Positions 16,137-25,090 are shown, counted from the first letter of the stretch. The stretch is 57,531 nucleotides of DNA from Bradyrhizobium sp. Ai1a-2 (GCF_000426245.1 NZ_AUEZ01000057.1:1-57531), one strand, 5' to 3'. Numbers and translations are program-made. Notes: generated by a model from the sequence alone, not told the origin.

Positions 16137-17024
16137 ATGGCCGATCGATCCTGGTTTTATGCATCCGAGGGCCAGCAAAAGGGTCCGTTTCCTGAATCCC
16201 TGCTCCGCGACCTCATCGTCCGGGGCATTGTCGGGCCGGATACGCTGGTCTGGACCGAGGGAATGTCGGGGTGGCAGAAGGCAGGCGAGATTCCCGGACT
16301 GATTTCGGATGTTTCCGGACCAGCGATGTCCTCGCAGGCGGGCGGGCCGCCGATCCTGACTGCAGCCGGCTATGCCGGCGGAGCAGTCTCGGCCGACCTG
16401 CCGATCTGGGGGCTGTTTGGACGCAGCCTGTGGTTCGCCATCGGCCAGCTTCTGGTAATCCCGGCGCCGTGGGCCGCCACCGGTTTTTATCGCTGGATCA
16501 TTCCGCACATCAACGTGCCTGGCCGGCCGAATCTCGGTTTCACGGGGCAGGTCGGTGACATCTGGTACGTGTTCGTCGCGATAGGGCTCTTGAGCTATTC
16601 GGGCTGGCTCGAGAGCACGACGCTTGAACTGCTTGCGTCGGTACTGCAGGCGTCGCTCGGATGGGTGGTCATCCGCTGGGTCGCCAGCAATCTCAGTTCA
16701 AACGGACAGCAGCTCCCAATCGCGTTCAGCGGCAGCGTGATCGCCTATACCGGGTGGTACCTGTTGTTGGCGATCTCCTTCATCAGCATCATCGGCTGGG
16801 CGTGGGTGACCACGGCGTGGATGAGGTGGCTTTGCCGCAATATCGAAGGCACGCGCCGCGAAATCATCTTCAAGGCCTCAGGCCTCGACATGCTTTGGCG
16901 AACCGTCCTGCTCACGATCGGCTGCATATTGCTGATTCCGATCCCGTGGGCGTTGCGCTGGTATGCGAACTGGTACATGTCGCAATTCGCGCTGGTCGAG
17001 CGCGGCACGCTCGCGAACGCGTAG
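16137..17024 (+). CDS. GYF_2 domain membrane protein of unknown function
   Basis: The N-terminal 55 residues form a GYF_2 (DUF4339) domain: WFYASEGQQKGPF, then a segment ending TLVWTEGMSGWQKAGEIP. After a short linker come about five hydrophobic segments, near residues 90-115, 140-160, 170-190, 200-225 and 255-280. The tail WYANWYMSQFALVERG resembles DUF898/YjgN-type proteins. GYF_2 domains are thought to bind peptides, so a membrane-anchored adaptor is plausible. The start at 16137 has AAGGAAG upstream. It is divergent from the first glnK. Confidence 0.75.
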   Translation: MADRSWFYASEGQQKGPFPESLLRDLIVRGIVGPDTLVWTEGMSGWQKAGEIPGLISDVSGPAMSSQAGGPPILTAAGYAGGAVSADLPIWGLFGRSLWFAIGQLLVIPAPWAATGFYRWIIPHINVPGRPNLGFTGQVGDIWYVFVAIGLLSYSGWLESTTLELLASVLQASLGWVVIRWVASNLSSNGQQLPIAFSGSVIAYTGWYLLLAISFISIIGWAWVTTAWMRWLCRNIEGTRREIIFKASGLDMLWRTVLLTIGCILLIPIPWALRWYANWYMSQFALVERGTLANA

Positions 17025-17051
17025 CGCGACGAATGCGATGCCGATTGGTTT

Positions 17052-17176
17052 CACCTCTCCCGCTTGCGGAGGAGGTCGGCGCGAAGCGCCGGGTGGCGGC
17101 TTTCTCCACTCAAGGAGTATCACTCGCGGAGATACCCCCACCCCAGCCCTCCCCGCAAGCGGGAGAGGGAGCGCAG
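17052..17176. repeat. Dispersed inverted repeat, family C
   Basis: CCTCTCCCGCTTGCGG at the left pairs with CCGCAAGCGGGAGAGG at the right. It occupies most of the gap between two convergent genes. Confidence 0.8.
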
Positions 17177-17206
17177 TTTCATCGCGGCGGCAAATCTAGC
17201 GCGCGG

Positions 17207-18067
17207 TTACTTGCGTTCGCGCACTGAACCTTCCTGCGCCACCGAGGCCACCAGCGTGCCGTCGGGCTTGAAGATCAGGCCGCGCGTCAAGCCGCGGCCG
17301 CCTTGTGCGCTCGGGGAGTCCTGGGCGTAGAGCAGCCATTCGTCGGCGCGGAACGGGCGGTGAAACCACATCGCGTGATCGAGGCTCGCCGGCATCATGC
17401 GCTTGTCGAACAGCGTGCGGCCATAGCGCGCCATCACCGCGTCCAACAGCGAAAAGTCGGAGGCATAGGCGAGCGCGCACAGATGCAGCGCGGGGTCGTC
17501 GGGCAGCTTGGCTGCGGTGCGGATCCAGACATGGATGCGGCCCTCGTCGATCTTCTGGCCGAAATAGCGGCCGAGCTCGACCGGGCGCAGCTCGATCGGC
17601 CGATCCGATTCATAATAGCGGCGGATGAAATCCGGCATTTCGCGGAACATCGGCTGCTTCGACACCTCCTCCGCGGTGAGTTTTTCCGGCGGCGGCACGT
17701 CAGGCATCTTCTCCTGGTGATCGAATGCGCCCTGCTCCTCGGCATGGAACGAGACCATGATCGAGAAGATGGCATTGCCGTGCTGGATCGCGGTAACGCG
17801 GCGGGTCGAATAGCTCTTGCCGTCGCGCAGCCGCTCGACCTCATAGATGATCGGGACCTGGGGATCGCCCGGCAGGATGAAATAGCAATGGATCGAATGC
17901 GGCAGGCGGCCCTCGACGGTGCGGCAGGCCGCGACCATCGCCTGGCCGATCACCTGCCCGCCGAACACCCGCTGCCAGCTCGTTTTCGGGCTGTTGCCGC
18001 GGAACAGATTCACTTCGAGCGGTTCGAGATCCAGGATGGAAAGCAGGTCAATCAGGCTTTTTGACAT
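17207..18067 (-). CDS. tesB: Acyl-CoA thioesterase II
   Basis: A 286-residue double-hotdog thioesterase that hydrolyses medium- and long-chain acyl-CoA. The family signatures WQRVFGGQVIGQAM, SIHCYFILPGDP and SYSTRRVTAIQHG are in the N-terminal half. The second hotdog has YASDFSLLDAVM and SLDHAMWFHRPF with RADEWLLYAQDSP. The start is the ATG at 18067; the frame is open 17 codons further upstream, but the family begins at this Met. Divergent from the hydroxylase gene at 18184. Confidence 0.95.
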   Translation of the reverse strand: MSKSLIDLLSILDLEPLEVNLFRGNSPKTSWQRVFGGQVIGQAMVAACRTVEGRLPHSIHCYFILPGDPQVPIIYEVERLRDGKSYSTRRVTAIQHGNAIFSIMVSFHAEEQGAFDHQEKMPDVPPPEKLTAEEVSKQPMFREMPDFIRRYYESDRPIELRPVELGRYFGQKIDEGRIHVWIRTAAKLPDDPALHLCALAYASDFSLLDAVMARYGRTLFDKRMMPASLDHAMWFHRPFRADEWLLYAQDSPSAQGGRGLTRGLIFKPDGTLVASVAQEGSVRERK

Positions 18068-18183
18068 GGATCGCCTTCCAATTTGTTGTGCGGCATTAAG
18101 CACCTTGTTTGGTGCCACTGTTTCGCCCAGCTGTTATCAGGTAGCAAGCACAGTCTGAGGGCATGAGCGCGTAAGGGACTTGC

Positions 18184-19404
18184 ATGTCGGCACAGCGAGG
18201 CATTGTCATTTGCGGGGGCGCCTTTGCGGGCCTGGCGCTGGCCCTGGCGGTGCGCCAGGGGCTGGGCGCCGAAATCCCCGTTATCGTCGTCGATCCGGCG
18301 CTCGGGCAGCGCCCGAGCCGCGATCCGCGGGCGACTGCGATCGTCGCCGCCTGCCGCCGGCTGTTCGAGGCGATCGGCATCTGGGCCGAGATTGCCGAGA
18401 CGACGCAGCCAATCCTCGACATGGTCGTCACCGATTCGCGGCTCGACGATGCCACGCGGCCGGTGTTCCTGACCTTCGCCGGCGATGTCGAGCCTGGCGA
18501 GCCCTTTGCGCATATGGTCGAGAACCGGCGTCTGATCGACGCGCTGGTGGCGCGCACCGAGGCCGAAGGCATCGATCTCCGCGCGAGTGCGGTTTCGACC
18601 TATGAGGCCAATGCCGATCTCGTGACCGTGACGCTCGCGGATGGCAGTGTGATCGAAGCGAGCCTGCTGGTAGCGGCTGATGGCGCGCGCTCGAAGCTGC
18701 GCGAGCGCGCCGGCATCGTCACCCATGGCTGGGACTATGACCAGTCCGGCATTGTCGTCACGGTCGGCCACGAGCGCGATCACCAGGGTCGCGCCGAAGA
18801 GCATTTTCTGCCCGCAGGTCCGTTCGCGATCCTGCCGCTGAAGGGAAAACGCTCGTCGCTGGTGTGGACCGAGAACCGCAAGGAAGCGTCCCGCATCGTC
18901 GGCTTGAGCGAGGGGGAATTCCACGACGAGTTGGAGCGGCGTTTTGGTTTGCATCTCGGCGAGGTCAAGGCGCTCGACAAGCCGCGCGCGTTTCCGCTCG
19001 GCTATTTCGTCGCGCGCTCCTTCATCGCCGAACGGCTGGCCCTGGTCGGCGACGCCGCGCATCTGATCCATCCGATTGCGGGGCAAGGGCTCAATATGGG
19101 GCTGAAGGACGTCGCGGCATTGGCGGAAGTGGTGGTCGATGCGGCACGGCTCGGCATCGATCTCGGCCAGGCCGATGTGCTCGAGCGCTACCAACGCTGG
19201 CGCCGCTTCGACACCATGGCGATGGGGGTCGCGACCAATTCTCTGAACTTCTTGTTCTCCAACGAATCGACGCTGCTCAGGACCGTGCGCGACGTCGGGC
19301 TCGGCGTCGTCGACCGCCTGCCGCCGCTGAAGAGCCTGTTCATCCGCCAGGCGGCGGGGCTGTCGGGCGAAGTGCCGCGGCTGTTGAAGGGCGAAGCGCT
19401 GTAG
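18184..19404 (+). CDS. UbiH/UbiF/Coq6-type FAD-dependent hydroxylase
   Basis: This 406-residue flavoprotein monooxygenase is probably a ring hydroxylase of ubiquinone synthesis. The N-terminal FAD fold has VICGGAFAGLALALA. It also has the family patterns DPRATAIVAA, VAADGARSKLRE and the second FAD motif GDAAHLIHPIAGQGLNMGLKD. Which ring position it acts on cannot be decided, because alphaproteobacterial UbiH, UbiF, UbiI and UbiL paralogues overlap, so I leave the symbol blank. It stands alone. Confidence 0.88.
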   Translation: MSAQRGIVICGGAFAGLALALAVRQGLGAEIPVIVVDPALGQRPSRDPRATAIVAACRRLFEAIGIWAEIAETTQPILDMVVTDSRLDDATRPVFLTFAGDVEPGEPFAHMVENRRLIDALVARTEAEGIDLRASAVSTYEANADLVTVTLADGSVIEASLLVAADGARSKLRERAGIVTHGWDYDQSGIVVTVGHERDHQGRAEEHFLPAGPFAILPLKGKRSSLVWTENRKEASRIVGLSEGEFHDELERRFGLHLGEVKALDKPRAFPLGYFVARSFIAERLALVGDAAHLIHPIAGQGLNMGLKDVAALAEVVVDAARLGIDLGQADVLERYQRWRRFDTMAMGVATNSLNFLFSNESTLLRTVRDVGLGVVDRLPPLKSLFIRQAAGLSGEVPRLLKGEAL

Positions 19405-19473
19405 CGCGCGAATGGCGAATAGCGAGTGGCGAATGGAAGGCTCCTCTATTCGCTATTCGCCACCCCCTATTCG

Positions 19474-19686
19474 CTATTCGCCTCCTCTATCATCGATCTT
19501 GCGTGCTTCTTCCGGCAGCATGATCGGGATGCCGTCGCGGATCGGATATGCGAGTTTTGCGGAGCGCGAGATCAGTTCTTGGCGTTCCGCGTCGAACTCC
19601 AGCGGACCCTTGGTGATCGGACAGACCAGGATTTCCAGGAGCTTTGGATCGGCGGTGCTTTCGAGATGATCGGTCGGGGCGCTCAT
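19474..19686 (-). CDS. Trm112 family protein (UPF0434)
   Basis: A 70-residue member of the Trm112/UPF0434 family. It shows KLLEILVCPITKGPLEFD, then LISRSAKLAYPIRDGIPIML, which is the family's closing signature. Eukaryotic and archaeal Trm112 activate methyltransferases; the bacterial role is less clear. Only one of the usual cysteines is seen, so zinc binding is doubtful. It lies 43 bp after the tetR gene on the same strand. Confidence 0.88.
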   Translation of the reverse strand: MSAPTDHLESTADPKLLEILVCPITKGPLEFDAERQELISRSAKLAYPIRDGIPIMLPEEARKIDDRGGE

Positions 19687-19729
19687 GACGGTCTTCCAGC
19701 TCGGGGGCTTGTTTCTCTATCACACTCGA

Positions 19730-20266
19730 TCAACGCACTGCCATGCGCAAGAGTTCGTCGACGATCGTCTGCTGCTTTGCTTTCGGCAGCGGCTGCTCGG
19801 TCAGCGCGTGGCCGAGAAACGCCCAATAGAGAATCTGGGCGCGAGGGCGGGCTATCTCGTCGGTGAGGCCCGCCCGCTTCAGGAGGCCCTCGACATAGCC
19901 GAGCCGCCGCTGGTCGATCGCCTGCACGGCGGCGCGTGCTGAAGCGTCGACGTTCGCCCAGCTTCGGATGGCGTTTTCCAGCGCCAGCCTTTCGGAAAAC
20001 ACCCGACGCAACAGCACGGCGAGGGCGTCGGAACCGGGCGCTGCCGCCTCGACATCGACGATGATCCGCTCCGCGGCGATCTCGCGCCAATGTTTCAGGA
20101 CGCCGGCGTGGTAGGCGGCGATATCGGCGAAGTGCCAGTAAAAGCTGCCGCGGGAGACGCCCATCTGTTTTGCCAAGGGTTCGGCCTTCAGCGCGGTGAA
20201 GCCGCGTCTTGCCAGGGCTTTCAGGCCCTGGTCGAGCCAGTCCTTTGCGGAAAGCTGATCGGTCAT
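19730..20266 (-). CDS. TetR/AcrR family transcriptional regulator
   Basis: A 178-residue repressor. The N-terminal helix-turn-helix lies in residues 10-50, with LARRGFTALKAEPLAKQMGVSRGSFYWHF. The ligand domain shows no recognisable substrate class. The frame is open upstream, but the ATG at 20266 gives the normal family N-terminus. Just upstream are two matching palindromes (20275-20290 and 20318-20333), the second next to the divergent membrane-protein gene. The simplest model is repression of itself and that gene. Confidence 0.93.
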   Translation of the reverse strand: MTDQLSAKDWLDQGLKALARRGFTALKAEPLAKQMGVSRGSFYWHFADIAAYHAGVLKHWREIAAERIIVDVEAAAPGSDALAVLLRRVFSERLALENAIRSWANVDASARAAVQAIDQRRLGYVEGLLKRAGLTDEIARPRAQILYWAFLGHALTEQPLPKAKQQTIVDELLRMAVR

Positions 20267-20274
20267 GCGGCCAC

Positions 20275-20290
20275 CATACACCAGTGTATT
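20275..20290. promoter_or_regulatory. Candidate TetR operator, site 1
   Basis: CATACA-CCAG-TGTATT; the core ATACAC/GTGTAT is a perfect inverted repeat. It ends 9 bp upstream of the tetR ATG and matches site 2 in sequence and spacing. Confidence 0.7.
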
Positions 20291-20317
20291 GACAGGCGCC
20301 AATGCGCGGGCGATAAC

Positions 20318-20333
20318 CATACACAACTGTATG
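20318..20333. promoter_or_regulatory. Candidate TetR operator, site 2
   Basis: CATACA-CAAC-TGTATG, perfect 6-bp arms with a 4-base centre. It ends 9 bp before the ATG of the divergent gene at 20343 and overlaps its ribosome-binding region. The start-to-start distance from site 1 is 43 bp. Confidence 0.72.
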
Positions 20334-20342
20334 GAGGCGAGC

Positions 20343-20693
20343 ATGCGCGATATCCTGCTGCAATGTTCCGGCCTCGCCGCGATCGCGGCGGCGCTGATCC
20401 ACGGCTACCTCGGCGAGTTCAAGGTGTTTCCGAAAATGACGATCGAGCCGGCGCGGCTTCGCACGCTGATCCGGCTGGTCTGGCAGGCCGGCACGGTGGC
20501 ATGGATCGGCGGCGGCGTGCTGCTGCTCGCCGCGCCCTGGATGGCCTCGGAGGTGGCGCGGCACTGGATCGTCGTCACGCTGGCCTGCGTGTTCGCCTTT
20601 GCGGCCTTCGCCAATGCGGTTGCGACGCGCGGCCGGCATTTCGGCTGGATGGCGCTCGGCGCCGTGGTCGCGATGGCGGTCGCGGGGTATTAG
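20343..20693 (+). CDS. Small four-helix membrane protein of unknown function
   Basis: This 116-residue protein has about four hydrophobic segments (roughly 5-20, 45-65, 72-92, 97-115) and little else. I do not recognise a named family. It starts at the ATG at 20343, preceded by GGAGG at 6 bases. A divergent TetR-type gene and two shared palindromes indicate that its expression is inducible. Small membrane proteins next to TetR genes are sometimes involved in solvent or drug response, but nothing in the sequence proves it. Confidence 0.78.
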   Translation: MRDILLQCSGLAAIAAALIHGYLGEFKVFPKMTIEPARLRTLIRLVWQAGTVAWIGGGVLLLAAPWMASEVARHWIVVTLACVFAFAAFANAVATRGRHFGWMALGAVVAMAVAGY

Positions 20694-20738
20694 AGCGAGA
20701 TGAGATTGGGCTGGATCGCATCCGCGATGGATGCTGCG

Positions 20739-20940
20739 CTCCCTCTCCCTCTCCCGCTTGCGGGAGAGGGTTGGGGTGAGGGTATTTCCTCGGGGTTGGA
20801 CCAGCGTGATTTCAAGACAGAACGTCCGAGTGGAGAGAGCCCCCACCCGGCGCTGCGCCGTAGTCGAAGCTCTGCTTCGGCGTTCTTTAGCAACGGCCGC
20901 CAATGGCGGCCCACGCCTCCTCCGCAAGCGGGAGAGGTGA
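20739..20940. repeat. Dispersed inverted repeat, family C (large composite)
   Basis: CTCTCCCGCTTGCGGGAGAG forms the left part and CCGCAAGCGGGAGAGG the right. The centre carries additional sub-palindromes, such as GGCCGCCAATGGCGGCC. It separates convergent genes. Confidence 0.8.
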
Positions 20941-20985
20941 AGCGAGCCCGCGGCCGATTCGACCAAACCGCGTTCGAGCCGCAAA

Positions 20986-21660
20986 TCACTGCAATGGCGG
21001 ATCGCCGCTGGTGCGCTTCTTGGCGAGATCCATCTCGGTCACCGCGATCAGGATTTCCGCGCGGGTCTTCAGGTCGGGCGCCTCAAGCATCGCCTGCTTC
21101 TCCGCCGGGCCATAGGGCGACATCATCGCCAGCGCGTTGACCAGCGCCTCGTTCGGCGCGGCTTCGATGCCGGCCCAATCGACTTTCAGATTGTTGGCCT
21201 TGAGGAAGTCCGTCAGCACCGCGAGCAGCGCCTCGCGGTCGACATCCTCCTCGCCCTTGCGCGCGACGAAATCGCTGCTGAAGGAGAAGAAGTCGACCTT
21301 GCACTGGCGGTACGCGGTCAGCACGGTGAGCTCCTCGACCACCTTGAAGCGCGCCACGCCGGTGAGTTCGAGGATGTAGCGGCCGTCGCCGGATTCGGCG
21401 AGCTGGGTGATGCGGCCGACGCAGCCGATGCGGAACAGCGCCGGCTTCTCCTCATTGTGCGAATGCGTCACGTCGGGCTGGATCATGCCGATCAGCCGGT
21501 GGCCGTCGCGGAAAGCGTCGTCGACCATCGCGAGATAGCGCGGCTCGAAGATGTTGAGCGGCATCTGGCCGCGCGGCAACAGCAGCGCGCCGGCAAGCGG
21601 AAAGACCGCGATCACCTCCGGAAGCTCGGCCGGGCCCCGATATTCGGCATTGATCGGCAT
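20986..21660 (-). CDS. LON N-terminal-domain protein
   Basis: A 224-residue protein made only of the LON substrate-binding (PUA-like) domain, with no AAA or peptidase part. Landmarks are VIAVFPLAGALLLPRGQMPLNIFEPRY, the segment GVARFKV, and a helical C-terminus with EALVNALAMMSPYGPAEKQAMLEA. The stand-alone LON domain may act as a substrate adaptor, but its role is not established. It lies immediately downstream of the thioredoxin gene on the same strand, separated by repeats, as in many alphaproteobacteria. Confidence 0.92.
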   Translation of the reverse strand: MPINAEYRGPAELPEVIAVFPLAGALLLPRGQMPLNIFEPRYLAMVDDAFRDGHRLIGMIQPDVTHSHNEEKPALFRIGCVGRITQLAESGDGRYILELTGVARFKVVEELTVLTAYRQCKVDFFSFSSDFVARKGEEDVDREALLAVLTDFLKANNLKVDWAGIEAAPNEALVNALAMMSPYGPAEKQAMLEAPDLKTRAEILIAVTEMDLAKKRTSGDPPLQ

Positions 21661-21692
21661 CTGCGGCCCCGGTGTTATGCACGCACTAGATC

Positions 21693-21721
21693 ATGATCCG
21701 ATTGAAACGAAATCGGATCAT
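21693..21721. repeat. Palindromic repeat ATGATCCGATT
   Basis: ATGATCCGATT (21693-21703) and AATCGGATCAT (21711-21721) are perfect 11-bp arms with a 7-base loop. It lies beside the family B copy at 21740 and looks like a related palindromic element. Confidence 0.75.
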
Positions 21722-21739
21722 AGTCTCATGTTTTTGTTT

Positions 21740-21788
21740 GAGCATGATCATTTCGGAAAACCGGTTTCCACTTTTTCTGATCATGCTC
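21740..21788. repeat. Dispersed palindrome, family B
   Basis: GAGCATGATCA and TGATCATGCTC arms. On the minus strand the element begins TAGAGC, and that TAG is the stop codon of the thioredoxin/TPR gene. Confidence 0.88.
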
Positions 21789-22708
21789 TAGGAGAACAGG
21801 ATCGTCGAAAGCCGCTTTCGTCCTTCGACGGTCGCTTCATCCGCTCCGCCCCACGCTTCGAACAGCTGGACCAGCTGCTTGCGTGCGCCGTCGTCATTCC
21901 ACTTGCGATCGCGCTTGACGATCTCCAGGAGCTGGTTGGTCGCCTCGATGCGATTGCCCATCGCGTTCAGCGCGGTAGCGAGATCGAACCGCGCCTGATG
22001 ATCGAGCGGGTTCGCGGCGACCTTCTGTTCCAATTCGCCGATCGGACCGACCGATTGCGCCTGCTCGGCAAGGTCGATCGCGGCCTGCACCGCCTTGACG
22101 GCCGGATCGTTACGCTTGGACTCCGGCACCATGGCCAGCGTCTGCTTGGCCTGGTCGACCGCGCCCGTCGTGACGTAGCATTTGGCGAGACCGGCGAGCG
22201 CGGCGATATTGGTGGCGTCGATGCCGAGCACCTCGGCGTAGATCTGCGCCGCGGCCGCGGCGTCGCCTTCGGCGAGCACGGCGTCGGCTTCCTTGAGGAT
22301 CTCGGCAATATTCGGCTCGCCCGCGGCCGGGACGCCCTTGGTCAGCCGCTCGATGAAGGCGTTGACCTGGCTCTCCGGGATAGCGCCCATGAAGCCGTCG
22401 GCCGGCTGACCGTTGACGAAGGCGATCACCGCCGGAATCGACTGGATGCCCATCTGGCCGGGGATCGACGGATGCTCGTCGATGTTCATCTTGACGAGCT
22501 TGACCCGGCCTTTGGCGTTGGTGACCACCTTCTCCAGGATCGGGGTGAGCTGGCGGCAGGGGCCGCACCAGGGCGCCCAAAAATCGATCAGCACCGGCTG
22601 GCGCTTCGACTCCTCGATCACGTCCTTGACGAACGTCTGGGTGGTCGTTTCCTTGATCAGATCACCTGCCTGCGGCGCCGGACCGCCGCCCTGCTCAACT
22701 ATCGTCAC
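21788..22708 (-). CDS. Thioredoxin-TPR co-chaperone (CnoX/YbbN-like)
   Basis: The N-terminal thioredoxin domain has the complete redox site WAPWCGPC (cysteines at 48 and 51). The C-terminal 190 residues form tetratricopeptide-like helices (LAEGDAAAAAQIYAEVLGID and similar). This is the architecture of CnoX/YbbN, a chaperone-linked holdase. E. coli CnoX has lost the active cysteine pair, whereas this protein keeps CGPC and may be redox active. I use the GTG at 22708, with GGCGAGG upstream, because the family begins MTIVEQ; another in-frame GTG is at 22768. The stop codon belongs to a family B repeat. Confidence 0.9.
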   Translation of the reverse strand: MTIVEQGGGPAPQAGDLIKETTTQTFVKDVIEESKRQPVLIDFWAPWCGPCRQLTPILEKVVTNAKGRVKLVKMNIDEHPSIPGQMGIQSIPAVIAFVNGQPADGFMGAIPESQVNAFIERLTKGVPAAGEPNIAEILKEADAVLAEGDAAAAAQIYAEVLGIDATNIAALAGLAKCYVTTGAVDQAKQTLAMVPESKRNDPAVKAVQAAIDLAEQAQSVGPIGELEQKVAANPLDHQARFDLATALNAMGNRIEATNQLLEIVKRDRKWNDDGARKQLVQLFEAWGGADEATVEGRKRLSTILFS

Positions 22709-22768
22709 GATATCCTCGCCTGATGTCCCGAGATTGGCGCCCGTTCTAGCACGGCCGGAACCGAACAC

Positions 22769-23126
22769 CCGTCAGCTAAATGGCGGTTTGGCGGCAAATT
22801 TCAATCGGTGGGCGCACTTACCGTTCCGCCGCAGCGCCGGCCGACCCTGGGTGGCCAGCAGCGCACAGTCGCGACCAAATGCGGCCGGAATTTGCAGGGT
22901 TTCCCGAGCCGAATCGGCTGTGGCGGCGTGGAGCTGGAAAAGCGGGTTCCCGGGCGAAAAACGCGGCGAGTCGCCGGCAAATTGCCCTCGGTGGCGTTGC
23001 TCGCGGCCGTTTCATCCCCATTTGGCATGAAATCAGGCGATTTCGTCACCTTCGGACCTGTTGCATTCACGGTCCGCTTTTGGCATAGCTCTGCCGTTGC
23101 CGGCGAGCGATCGCCGCCATCAGGAC
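22769..23126. other. Intergenic region upstream of tRNA-Gly
   Basis: No protein gene is convincing here. The region should hold the divergent promoters of the thioredoxin gene and of tRNA-Gly, but I cannot point to clear boxes. Confidence 0.5.
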
Positions 23127-23201
<75 letters not shown>

Positions 23202-23626
23202 AATTTCCCGTCCGCCGAACTCCCTCTGCCTGGCAGCAGAGCGCAGCTTCCCTTGCTGGACCGAAGCAAGCTTACGCGAAGTTGGCTCCGACGGGATATG
23301 AGACCCAGCTCGATCGCTGCCGACCAGTCATCCGACGATTGATTTCCCAGCCAATCGAAATTGCCGGCCGTCAGTCTACGAGAGGCGTTAGCTTCGAACG
23401 AATATTGCGGCGCAATGACATCGCTGATGCTTCGCTAGAAAACAACGCAAGCGATCCCCTCAACTTGTCTTGACCTCGCTCGAATGCGCAGTTCATCGCC
23501 TGCGCTTCTCTCGCGCCGGGGATGTGCTAACATTTTTCGCTCTGGCCTATCTCTCGCAGGCCATTACGATCGTCTCGTTAGAATCAATAAAGAGCCAGCC
23601 GCCCGGCTGGATAGGGGAGCAACGCG
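23202..23626. other. Intergenic region between tRNA-Gly and the sugar dehydrogenase
   Basis: This 425-base stretch shows no convincing coding frame. The last bases contain GGGGAG, the ribosome-binding site of the next gene. It may include its promoter. Confidence 0.5.
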
Positions 23627-24907
23627 ATGCAATCGGTTTTCAATCGTTCCATTCTTGCGCTTGCCACCATCGCCCTTGTGGCGGGGACAGGCTTTGCCAA
23701 TGCGCAGCAACAGCAGCAGGACAAGGGTAGAACGCTGAAGAAATACGAATCCGGCAGCAAGGAATTCTGGACCCATCCGCCGGATGACTGGTTCCTGGGC
23801 GACGAGACTGAAGCGCAAAAGGGGCTTGCCCCGCCGTCAGGACCGCCGACCGGCGCCTCCGACTCCGAGCTGGCGGCGTTGATCAAGAAGATCAAGCTCC
23901 CACAGGGCTTCAAGATCGAAGTCTATGCGTCGAACGTGCTCGCCGCGCGGCAGATGGCCTGGGGCGACAAGGGCACGCTGTTCGTCGGCTCGTTCGGGCT
24001 CGGCAACGTCTATGCGATCAAGGACAACAACGGCAAGAAAGAGGTCAAGACCATCCTCAAGGGGCTGAACATGCCCACCGGTCTCGCCTTCCGCGACGGC
24101 GCGCTCTACGTGATCGCGGTCGACAAGCTGATCCGCTACGACAATGCGGAAGCCAATCTCGACAATCTCGGCCAGGGCAAGGTGGTCTATGACGACATGC
24201 CCTCCTATGCCGCGCATGGCTGGAAATATATCGCTGTCGACAAGGACGGCTGGTTCTACATTCCGTTCGGACCGCCCTTCAACATCGGCGTTCCCCCGAC
24301 CAGCGTCTCGCAGATCCGCCGCGTCGATCCCAAGACCGGCAACGCGGAAATCTGGGCCCTCGGCGTGCGCAACAGCGTCGGCGGCGATGTCGATCCGCGC
24401 ACTGGCCGCTACTGGTTCACCGAGAACGCGCGCGACTGGATCAGCGACGACCTGCCGAGCGACAAGCTCAACATGATCACGAAGATCGGCGAGCATTTCG
24501 GCTATCCCTATTGCCACCAGGGCGACATGCCCGATCCGAAATTCGCGATGGGGCATAAATGCTCGGAGTTCACGCCGCCCGTGCTCAACCTCGGCGCCCA
24601 CGTCGCCCCGCTCGGCATGAAGTTCTACACCGGCAATCAATTCCCGGCCGACTACAAGAACAACATCCTGATCGCCGAGCACGGCTCGTGGAACAGGCAC
24701 AAGTACCAGGGCGGACGGATCGTGCGCGTGATCGTCGGTCCTGACGGCAAGAACGCCAAGCAGGAAGTGCTGGCGTCCGGCTGGATCGAAGGTGACCAGG
24801 GCTATCTCGGCCGCCCTGCCGACATCATCCTCGACAAGGATGGCTCGATCCTCGTTGCCGACGACTGGGCCGGTGCGATCTATCGCATCAGCTACAGCAA
24901 GAAGTGA
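23627..24907 (+). CDS. PQQ-type glucose/sorbosone dehydrogenase family protein, periplasmic
   Basis: A 426-residue protein with a signal peptide (cleavage near ANA-QQ, residue 26) and a six-bladed beta-propeller of the soluble aldose/sorbosone dehydrogenase type. Repeated blade signatures are visible: FVGSFGLGNVYAI, MPTGLAFRDGALYV, WALGVRNSVGGDVDPRTGRYWFTENARDW, ILIAEHGSWNRHKYQGGRI and LVADDWAGAIYRI. It probably oxidises a sugar or aldehyde with PQQ. The dihaem cytochrome c encoded next is a plausible electron acceptor. A hairpin terminator at 24924-24964 suggests partly separate transcripts. Confidence 0.87.
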   Translation: MQSVFNRSILALATIALVAGTGFANAQQQQQDKGRTLKKYESGSKEFWTHPPDDWFLGDETEAQKGLAPPSGPPTGASDSELAALIKKIKLPQGFKIEVYASNVLAARQMAWGDKGTLFVGSFGLGNVYAIKDNNGKKEVKTILKGLNMPTGLAFRDGALYVIAVDKLIRYDNAEANLDNLGQGKVVYDDMPSYAAHGWKYIAVDKDGWFYIPFGPPFNIGVPPTSVSQIRRVDPKTGNAEIWALGVRNSVGGDVDPRTGRYWFTENARDWISDDLPSDKLNMITKIGEHFGYPYCHQGDMPDPKFAMGHKCSEFTPPVLNLGAHVAPLGMKFYTGNQFPADYKNNILIAEHGSWNRHKYQGGRIVRVIVGPDGKNAKQEVLASGWIEGDQGYLGRPADIILDKDGSILVADDWAGAIYRISYSKK

Positions 24908-24923
24908 GACTGTGACGAACGGA

Positions 24924-24964
24924 GGCTGCGGTGGCCGTATGGTGGCCGCAGCCTTTTCCTTTTT
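24924..24964 (+). terminator. Rho-independent terminator after the sugar dehydrogenase
   Basis: GGCTGCGG (24924-24931) pairs with CCGCAGCC (24946-24953), with additional inner GGCC pairing. TTTTCCTTTTT follows. Confidence 0.82.
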
Positions 24965-24978
24965 GATCCCTCATATTG

Positions 24979-25080
24979 TCGTTCCGGATCGTACGCGAAG
25001 CGGGCGGGTCCGGAACCCATGACCACGAGCGGTGGTTATGGATTCCGGGCTCGCGACTGCGTCGCGTCCCGGAATGACGA
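24979..25080. repeat. Dispersed inverted repeat, family F (long form)
   Basis: TCGTTCCGG at the left and CCCGGAATGACG at the right enclose GGGTCCGGAACCCATGACCACG and its near mirror. It is related to the short palindrome at 452-491. It lies just before the cytochrome start. Confidence 0.6.
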
Positions 25081-25090
25081 ACTCAGTGAC

